DNA from: Prorocentrum cordatum
Taxonomy: Eukaryota; Sar; Dinophyceae; Prorocentrales; Prorocentraceae
Length of the DNA stretch: 35,000 nucleotides
Reading direction: 5' to 3'
Assembly: GCA_963575745.1 (NCBI GenBank)
Contig: CAUYUJ010001714.1
Span: forward strand, 1 to 35,000
The stretch's first letter is position 1; every line of letters begins with the position of its first letter. The notes under the pieces were generated by a model. It did not search any database. It worked only from the letters and a program-made list of their open reading frames with translations, and was not told the origin of the DNA. Positions 27,831 to 35,000 of this stretch are shown here, piece after piece. Both the position numbers and the translations under genes were made by a program.

Positions 27831-28731
27831 GGTTACCACCGGCCCATTGCGCGATCCAGAGGCCCACAGGCGCAAAAGTGTGGGTGAGCGCTCACAGGCG
27901 CCGTGGGATCCAGGTGCAGGTGTCGGCGCAGTTCACCCGAGGATCAGGGGACGGGGGCGGAGGGCGACAAGCCTTCTGGCCTGCGGGCCGCAGCCCCTGA
28001 CCCAGACTGAAGGGAAGACAAGCCTCAGCTGAGGGGGGCGGGGAAGGCAAGGACGGCACGCGGGGTCGGAGGATGCGGCGCACCGCAGGCAGTTGGCGCA
28101 CCCCCGCAGCCATGCGCAGCCCAAGTGCACACCGACACCCATCCCGGCAGGGCCGGGTCCCTGGCCCCAGGATCGGTGCACACGCTGGTAAGACTGGGGC
28201 TCGGGGGGGACTGTCAAGGCCAGGCGGGACGTACCTCGCGGAGCCGTTGGCGCGTGACCCCACGCCTGGCCAGCAGCGTATCCGCTGATCCCAGGTCCTC
28301 TAGCTCGCGCAAGATACGAGCAGGGCTGCACCCAACCGGGCTGCACCCAACCGACTCTCTGGCGGTCAAGCCCGTTGAGAGCCACACTATCCAAAGTTTC
28401 CGTCTCTCCCTGTCTCACGCCAGATAGAATCGATGATAACAAACGTGAAGACGCCTACAACAAGACCGAACATCTGACTGCAAGGTGCAAGGTGGCAGTG
28501 TGCCTGGGGAGGGATCAACACTCAAGTCGGAATGACATATCCCGTTCTGAGACAGCGACAAGGACTCTTTTGCACCTGCGTGCAAGCCGCAAGATCGGAA
28601 GGGTACGACAAAGTGAGGATAATCCACATTCTCCCCCCAAAAAAATCCGCCGATCCCTTGGGGTCACGGCGAGTGAGATGCTTCCCCCTTCCCAAAACCC
28701 TCCCCCGGGAGCCCGGTCCGGCCAGTTTGGA
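27831..28731. other. Gene-free, apparently unique stretch
   Basis: GC-rich mixed sequence with open frames on both strands but no recognisable domain, signal or repeat. CGGGCTGCACCCAACC is a short tandem pair near 28323-28351. I cannot assign a gene. Confidence 0.35.
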
Positions 28732-28749
28732 GGGGGGGGGGGGGGGGGG
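28732..28749 (+). repeat. G18 homopolymer
   Basis: Eighteen consecutive G on the + strand. It could form G-quadruplex structures and its length is likely unreliable in assembly. Confidence 0.9.
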
Positions 28750-28828
28750 CAGAAGCCGCACCTTTGGAGCCGCAGGGAGCCGCAAAACGGACCGCCGAGA
28801 GGGCCCCCGGACGGTCCAACGAGGGTAC

Positions 28829-29335
28829 GAGTCGCCGAAAGATCGTTCCAAGGCGCCCAAGATTGCCTCCAGACGGCCCCAGAAGCCCCCAAGACGCCCC
28901 AAGAAACCACCAAGAGGCGTTCCAAGAGGCCCTCCAGAACCAAAAATCGTCCCATTCCCGAGGGAAAACGTACATGTTTAGCACATTCGCCTCTTGGGTT
29001 TTCACGATGCCCACAACGGCCCAAGAAGCCTTCAAGATCGACCCAAGATAGCCCAAGAGGCCCCCAAGAGGGCTCCAAGACGGCCCAAGAGGGCCCCAAG
29101 ACGGCCCCAGAAGCTTCCAAAACGGCCCAGGAGGGCCCCAGGAAAGCCCCAAGAGGAGACCCAGAGGGGGAACCCGAATGGACACTTCGAGCACTCGACC
29201 CCGAAAAAACCTGAGGAGGCGCCAAGAGGCCCCCAAGAGGCTCCCACGAGGCCCCCGAGAGGCCCAAAAGAGGCCCCTAGGGGCCTCAACACGGCCCCAA
29301 GGAGGCCTCAAAAGTGCTGCCAGGAGAGACCAGAG
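28829..29335. repeat. Degenerate minisatellite of GGCCCCCAAGAG type
   Basis: Words such as GGCCCCAAGA, CCAAGAGGC and GCCTCCAGACGG recur irregularly about every 10-14 nt. All frames are open for long distances because of the composition; the minus strand reads as Gly-Leu-Trp-Ala repeats. The first 50 nt (28829-28878) have an inverted copy at 31472-31521. Confidence 0.7.
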
Positions 29336-29729
29336 AAGCCCAAGAGCAGAGCCGCGATCCGCCAACCGCCCCCGACGAAATCCCAAGAATCTGAAACCCC
29401 AAAATTCCCCAGAACTCGCGCGCGTTCCGCAAACTCCGCGGCGTCAGCCAATGAATCACCGCTGGCCTCTACGTACGACAGCGCGCAGCGCGCCCCTCCC
29501 ACAACACGCCAGCTCCTGGTCCCTGACAACCCTCCTGAGGCCGTGGAAGAATCACGGCGGGAGATGGTTGGTCAAAAAAGCTCAGGGTGAAAAGCTGATC
29601 TCGGGAAGGGGTCCAGACCCGGGAGCCGCGTTGTGAAAAAATCGCCGTCCCTGGCCCCCGACCTGCTCCCCTCCCGTCCCTGGCCCTTCCTCCCCAATCC
29701 CCACATCTCTCCCCTTCCACCCCCTCCCC
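29336..29729. other. Gene-free stretch with a dispersed repeat fragment
   Basis: About 29560-29620 resembles 14178-14235 (TCAAAAAA, then GAAAAGC, then GGAAGGGGTCCAGACC). The remainder has no recognised gene. Confidence 0.35.
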
Positions 29730-30166
29730 CCTCTACAGCTGCACATTATGAATACTACCCTCCCCTCACCCCGGCCTCCCTGCGGAAGACATTCGGCCCT
29801 CTCCGCGCTGTTTTTGTATACAGAAGGTTGCGTTTGCGTTACAATCCGAATTGCTGCGTATTCCCGCTGCTCCGTGGGCCTCATTTTCAGATCGGCGCTG
29901 TGCTCCCGTTGTTCAGAATGGCGGCCTGCCCTTGTTCAAGATCCGAGTGTTCATTGTTGTCGCCTCCCTCGTTTCACCTCCTCCGCCTTCCCGTGGTCCT
30001 CCTGCTCATCCCCCTCCCTTCCACTCCAGTTATTTATGTTTCTGCTGGTCGTCCTCGTCCTCCATCTTCCCCGTCGTCGTCGTCCTCCTCCTCCTCCTCC
30101 TCCTCTTTCTCCTCCTCCTCTTCTTCTTCCTGCCCACCGTCCTGCTCACCCTCCTCCTCCTCCTCC

Positions 30167-30212
<46 letters not shown>

Positions 30213-30530
30213 GCTCCTCCTCCGCCTCCGCCTCCGCCTCCTCATCCTCATCCGCCTCATCCTCCTCCACCTACGTACGCAGTTTCCCCTGTTCGGTCGC
30301 GCATAACGCGAAAAGGTCTTTCTTGGAGTTGCGGGTCGGCTAGAACATGCGTCCGCGGATACAAAACAAACAAACGCCGCAATGGGGAGGAATGGCCGAA
30401 AGGGAAACATACCGAAAGGGAAACATACCAGATGTGGCGCAAGCACACTTAGCTTGCCCATCCCCCTCCCCCTCCTTTTTTGCCCTGATCCCTGTTCCTT
30501 ATTCCTATATACCCCCACCTACCTCGCATT
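29730..30530 (-). repeat. Dispersed repeat family R1, copy d (minus strand)
   Basis: Read on the minus strand it has the R1 order: GTGCTTGCGCC (about 30435-30445), TATCCGCGGACGCATG (about 30346-30362), GTACGTAGG, a long GGA/GAG tract (30260-30060), GGATGAGCAGGAGG (about 30000-30015), GCGACAAC and ACTCGGATC, ending with GGGCCGAATGTCTTCCGC and GTATTCATAATGTGCAGCTG (about 29790-29738). It is the most complete copy of the family. Confidence 0.75.
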
Positions 30531-30574
30531 CCGGCCGATAGCAACCCGACCCGGGACCTCCCATCCGGACTATT

Positions 30575-31125
30575 CAAACTCAATACAAAAAAAAACAGTT
30601 TTTCTTCTCAACATCGTCTTGTCGTCGACGATGCGAAGAGCGTGGCAGGAATGAGACGCGGCGCACATCGCGCGCAGCAGTCAAGCTGGGCCCGCCCATC
30701 CTGACTGTAAAAAATCAATACAGGGTTTTTCCTCTCAGCATGGCCTGCCTTGTCGCCGACGGTGCGGAACATGTGGCAAACATGGGACGCGGCGCACATA
30801 TGGGACGCGGCGCACATCGCGAGCGGCCGTCAATCCGGGCCCGCCCATCCTGACTGTAAAAGATCAATACAAAGTCTCCGTTGTTTCCTCTCTGCATGGC
30901 TTGCCTTGTCGCCGACGGTGCGAAAGATGTGTCAGGAATGGAACGCGGCGCGCATCGCGCCCGGGCGTCCATGCGGGCCGCGGGCCCTCCCATCCTGACT
31001 GCAAAAAAACAATACAGAAATCCCGTTTTTCCTTTCATCATGGCCTGTCTTCTCGTCGACGATGCGAAATGCGTGGCAGGAATGGGGCACGGCGCACATC
31101 GCGAGCGGACTTCTGGGGCAACCCC
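30575..31125 (+). repeat. Tandem satellite, unit about 140 bp
   Basis: Four units are marked by TCAATACA, a T-run, CATGGCCTG, GTCG(T/C)CGACG(A/G)TGCG, GACGCGGCGCACATCGCG and CCCATCCTGACTG. The marker near GTCGACG recurs at about 30625, 30755, 30911 and 31055. The second unit contains an exact 18-bp tandem duplication (30782-30799 and 30800-30817). Weaker units lie at about 31190-31235 and, beyond the (TAC)n array, at 32360-32460. Confidence 0.9.
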
Positions 31126-31389
31126 AAGGCGGGAGGGGCCATTTTACTTGTCAGAAATAATGCCATGCTGATTTTCCCTGCCCGCAGCTGTTCTTGTCGT
31201 CCACCCCGAAAAGGGCACGGCAAGAATTGGGCGCGGCACACCCCCCTCCCCCCCCGCTCGAAGTGAATGAAATGACCTTCTCGCTTAGGCGCCGAGCGAA
31301 ATTTTCTCCAAGTTGCGCTCAAGCTTTGGCTCGGCGCACGTTTTTAGCTCGCCAATTCATTTGGCGCCGGGGCGTTCCAGGAGGCCCTG

Positions 31390-31521
31390 GGGTGACGAAT
31401 GCCTGGGAGGTTTTTGCTTCTTCAGGCTCTTGGAGGGCCTCCTGAAGCTCCCCGCGGTTTCTTGGCGCTACGGCCGTCTGGAGGCCATCTTGGGCGTCTT
31501 GGAACGATCTTTCGGCGACTC
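31390..31521 (-). repeat. Inverted copy of the segment at 28829-28960
   Basis: The 50 nt at 31472-31521 are the reverse complement of 28829-28878 at 48 of 50 positions. Similarity continues more weakly to about 31390. The right edge of the match is next to the (TAC)n array. Confidence 0.85.
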
Positions 31522-31525
31522 AGGG

Positions 31526-32305
<780 letters not shown>

Positions 32306-32560
32306 CGCCAGCACCCAGTTGCGCCAGCATTGTTTCTTATGTTGTGGGAGGGCGGAACGTGTCCGTTGTTCCTTTCAACATGGCCAGTCTTGTCGTCGAC
32401 GATGCGAAATGCATGGCGGGAATGGGACGCGGCGCACATCCCGCGGGGACGTCAATGCGGTGTCCTGGGGTATCCTCCACTCGCACTGAAATGCCCGCGC
32501 AGCCCCCAGTTGTGCCATCACTGTTTCTTATGTTGTGGGAGGGCGGGTGGGAATGGGCAT
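32306..32560 (+). repeat. Satellite unit and 190-bp-spaced direct repeat
   Basis: GCATTGTTTCTTATGTTGTG followed by GGAGGGCGG (from 32327) recurs as CACTGTTTCTTATGTTGTG followed by the same word (from about 32517), with CCCAGTTG before each. Between them is one unit of the 140-bp satellite (about 32360-32460). Confidence 0.8.
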
Positions 32561-32777
32561 GCCATGCTTGACTCGCTCGAGCTGGCTAGCTTGACCACCT
32601 CCCTCACCCCTGCCCCTGTCGCCTGCGCTCACCCGCCTGATTGCCTCTCCGCCCGACTCCATCCCCTACCCCCGTACCCTCCAGCCCCACATCACCACCT
32701 CACCCCTCGTCCTCTTCCTCGCCCTCCTCCTCCTCCTCCGTCCCTCTCGGCTCACACCGCCCCTCGCCCCTCCCCAG

Positions 32778-32927
32778 ACATCCGACGTCGTGATTTTGTG
32801 TGCAGCCTGGCTCCCCCAAGGTCTGAAGGATTCTCCCCCCGAGCCATTCCTGTGGAAGGCCCCCGGGGTTGGGGTGAGGGCCCCCAGAGGACGAAAACAA
32901 CCAAAGACCATTCGTCGCGAGTCGTGA
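32778..32927 (+). CDS. Possible terminal exon, unrecognised
   Basis: A long pyrimidine tract ends in CCTCCCCAG (to 32777). From 32778 a frame reads TSDVVILCAAWLPQGLKDSP, then EPFLWKAPGVGVRAPRGRK, and stops at TGA 32925-32927. Acceptor and frame agree, but no upstream exon or family is recognised. It may be chance. Confidence 0.2.
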   Translation, partial: TSDVVILCAAWLPQGLKDSPPEPFLWKAPGVGVRAPRGRKQPKTIRRES

Positions 32928-33169
32928 CTGGCACCGCGACGCGAAGAGGTCAAGGCACTCTGCCCTCCCCCTGAGACGAAGCGGGACGAGGATAAAGTCG
33001 GGTGAGGATAAATCGAGAAACTCTGAGATCGGGCGGCCCTTGAGGTTATCTGGGGCGCCGCGGCCTTCTCCGAGCGTTCCAGTACGCTCTGAGAGCGTTC
33101 CGAAAAGCTCTGGAACGGATGTATCCACGTCCTGGCTCCGTCCGACCCCCTCCCCCAGCCTCTCCCCCT

Positions 33170-33267
33170 GAGGTGGAGCCGTAGTAGACGCCCATGCGCA
33201 TCAGGGTGAGGAAGAACACCCCGTTGAGGAAGAGCGGCCCGGCCTCGCTACCAGCGAGGCGGGCCAC
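33170..33267 (-). CDS. Possible hydrophobic exon fragment
   Basis: On the minus strand the frame reads GPLFLNGVFFLTLMRMGVYYG followed by STSG, a membrane-like segment in an otherwise repeat-rich region. No partner exon could be found and the family is not recognised. It could be an exon of a multi-pass membrane protein or a relic. Confidence 0.2.
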
Positions 33268-33304
33268 TCAGGGCCGAGATGAAGAGGAGGAGAGGCGAGT
33301 GGTT

Positions 33305-33570
33305 GGAGGAGGAGATCCTCCTCCTCCTTCCCCGTCTTCCTCCTCCTTCCCCGCCCTCCTCCTCCTCCTCCTCCGGCTCCTCCTCCTCCTCCTCCAAGTA
33401 TTCACCTCCTCCTCATCCTTCTCCTCCTCCTGCTCCTGCTCCTGCTCCTCTTCCTCCTTCTCCTCATCCTCCTCAGGAGGGAGGGGGCGAACGGTGGAGG
33501 AGCGGAGAGGAGGAGATGGAGGGGGGAAGGAGAGGAGAAGGAGAGGAGACTGAGGATGAGGAGGACCAGT
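33305..33570. repeat. Pyrimidine then purine triplet tracts, palindromic edge
   Basis: GGAGGAGGA and TCCTCCTCC form a palindrome at 33304-33324. CTC/TCC triplets run to about 33472, then GGAGGG-type purines to 33570. The two halves are roughly complementary and could fold into a long hairpin or triplex. Confidence 0.75.
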
Positions 33571-34600
33571 GCAAACCCAAGACGCATCAGTGATGTTGCA
33601 ATGAACCCTCCTCCAAGTTCCCTCTCAAGGTCCCTACAATAATGTATTATCACTGCTGAAAGTCCCCCGTTGGAAGACATTCGTCTGAAAATCCTCAGTC
33701 GCGCTTGAACGCCACTGCTTGGACTACAACTGTTGCGTCCTGGCGATCATGGGTCGCGGCAGAGCGCCCACCATTCCTGGGACTTCCACACCGCGAATCA
33801 ACGTGACTCTTGCGCCCTGACATTCTGCAACCGTGCCGCAACACCAGTCCTGGGAAGTCAACCAGAAGACACCGTTGAATTGATATAATGAGCGGCGCGA
33901 AGGCGACAACTGCAATCTGAAAAAGAACCGCCCTCCATTCGTAAGGCTCTTGCACATGTTGAAGACGAATGTGCGCGGACGAGAACCACATGTTGCAAAA
34001 CCACCCGCCCTCCACCCGTGAAACCCCTGCAAATATTGAAGACGAATGTGCAGGGCACAAAAGCGAAAGGAACATGTTCAAAACCAACCGCCCTCCATCC
34101 CGTCAACGACCGTGCGCGGCGCGAAAGCGAGAATCACAATATGAAAACCACCCGTCTCCATCCGTGAAGCCCTTGCAAACTGTTGAAACGAATGTGCGCG
34201 GCGCTCAGCGAGAACCACATGTTGAAAACGGCCGCCCTCCATATGTGAAATTCGTACAATGTATAAACCGAACGTACGCGGCGCAAAAGCGATACGCACA
34301 AGTTGGAAACGGCCTGCCATCCGTCCATGAAACTTCCAAGCTATTAAACCAAATGTGCGAGGGGCTATTGGCGAGAGCCGCACTTTGAAAGCCACCCGTC
34401 CTCCATCCTTGGAGCTCTTGCGAATCTGCAAGAGAGATATGCGCGGCGCTACAGGCGAGAGCCACAGTTTGAAAATTACACTCTCTATTCGTGAAACTGC
34501 TGCAAATGCTAGCACTTCAGGATCAGAAATGGTGAGGGCGTCTCACGCGGAACGCCCAGCCCACCCTACCGACACGTGTCGGGGTGCGACGGGCAGGAGT
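33556..34600 (+). repeat. Composite repeat R2, copy B, with an 80-bp satellite
   Basis: It starts GGACCAGTGCAAACCCA as in copy A, shares its leader (CCTCCTCCAAG, CCGTTGGAAGACATTCG, CCATTCCTGGGACTTCC), then has about eight diverged units of about 80 bp (33890-34500) marked by GTGCGCGGCGC, GAGAACCACATGTTGAAAAC and CCGCCCTCCAT. It ends with ACTTCAGGATCAGAAATGG and GTGTCGGGGTGCGA, matching the tail of copy A. Each unit is more diverged than in copy A. Confidence 0.85.
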
Positions 34601-35000
34601 TACATACACGGGAGATGAGGGAAGGAGAGGAGGAGGAGAGAAGAAGGGTCGGGAGGAGGCGGAGGGGAGCCGAGGGGGCAGTGGTCGCCCTCCCTCCTCT
34701 TCGCTGCCCGCCGTGCTGCCCCCCGCTTCCTCTCGGCGAGGGGGCGGCCTCCGCCGAGAGGGCGGCCCGAGGGGGAACCAGAGAGGAGCAGGAGGAGCGA
34801 GTAGGAGCAGCAGATGCAAGTGGGAGGACATGGCAGGAACAGCAGGAAGAGAAAGAGAGAGAGAGAGAGAGCCACAGCAACGCAAAAAAAAACATAACAA
34901 CGAAAACGTCTATGTATAATGTATGTTTAGCGGTTATCCCCAAGCAGTGCGATGTTTAACGGCTCACTGCGGGTTTCTACCATGTTTTCTAAGGAGCTGG
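34601..35000. other. Gene-free stretch
   Basis: A purine-rich start (GGAGAGGAGGAGGAGAG), mixed GC-rich sequence, a short GA dinucleotide run (34853-34870) and A/T-richer sequence at the end. CCTCTCGGCGAGG near 34728-34740 is a small palindrome. No gene is supported. Confidence 0.4.

Noticed and set aside
28515-29386. Minus-strand Gly/Leu/Trp/Ala-rich proteins
   Set aside because: They come from the degenerate GGCCCCCAAGAG-type repeat, are open in several frames and show no domain.

Overview
The window looks like nuclear DNA of a eukaryote with a large, GC-rich, repeat-laden genome, most probably a dinoflagellate. This is an inference from three things: retroelement-derived RNase H and zinc-binding proteins, apparent GC-AG introns in one gene, and kilobases of simple repeats. 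No rRNA, tRNA, spliced-leader sequence or bacterial-type operon was recognised. Many long open frames are only microsatellites translated as poly-Leu, poly-Ser, poly-Thr or poly-Arg.

Layout. 1-1214: last exons of an unrecognised gene. 2319-2803: (CT)n tract. 2804-11850: a nearly complete but decayed non-LTR retrotransposon of about 9 kb (Cys-rich ORF1, proline/alanine-rich leader, EEP endonuclease, reverse transcriptase, zinc knuckle, RNase H, acidic tail). 11851-12450: a second (CT)n tract. 12600-13521: a tandem satellite of about 152 bp. 14400-15409: a truncated RNase H/zinc-finger fragment between two CTC/TCC tracts. 16392-17732: an orphan protein gene. 17818-18024: a 207-bp foldback element. 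18501-19951: two (GTC)n arrays around a 66-nt palindrome. 20396-23160: a third, 5'-truncated retroelement body (RT connection, zinc knuckle, RNase H, C-terminal zinc fingers), again between pyrimidine microsatellites. 24985-34600: almost entirely dispersed and tandem repeats, including a roughly 0.5-kb family on both strands, a satellite of about 80 bp in two places, a satellite of about 140 bp and a 780-bp (TAC)n array.

The most unusual signal is in the large retroelement. Six hairpins share a UUCA tetraloop, a 3-bp apical stem and a single bulged C on the 5' side, while their lower stems differ in sequence but stay complementary. Five share the 13-mer GCGGCTTCAGCCC; the sixth has a compensated apical stem. 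All are on the + strand, all lie inside the element, they fall in three reading phases relative to the core, and they sit at or near boundaries between its protein domains. This points to selection or insertion at the nucleic-acid level rather than protein conservation.

A second pattern is that all three RNase H-bearing bodies lie between pyrimidine-rich microsatellites of similar unit on both sides and in the same orientation. That is what insertion into microsatellites would leave, although repeat expansion or recombination at the ends could also explain it.
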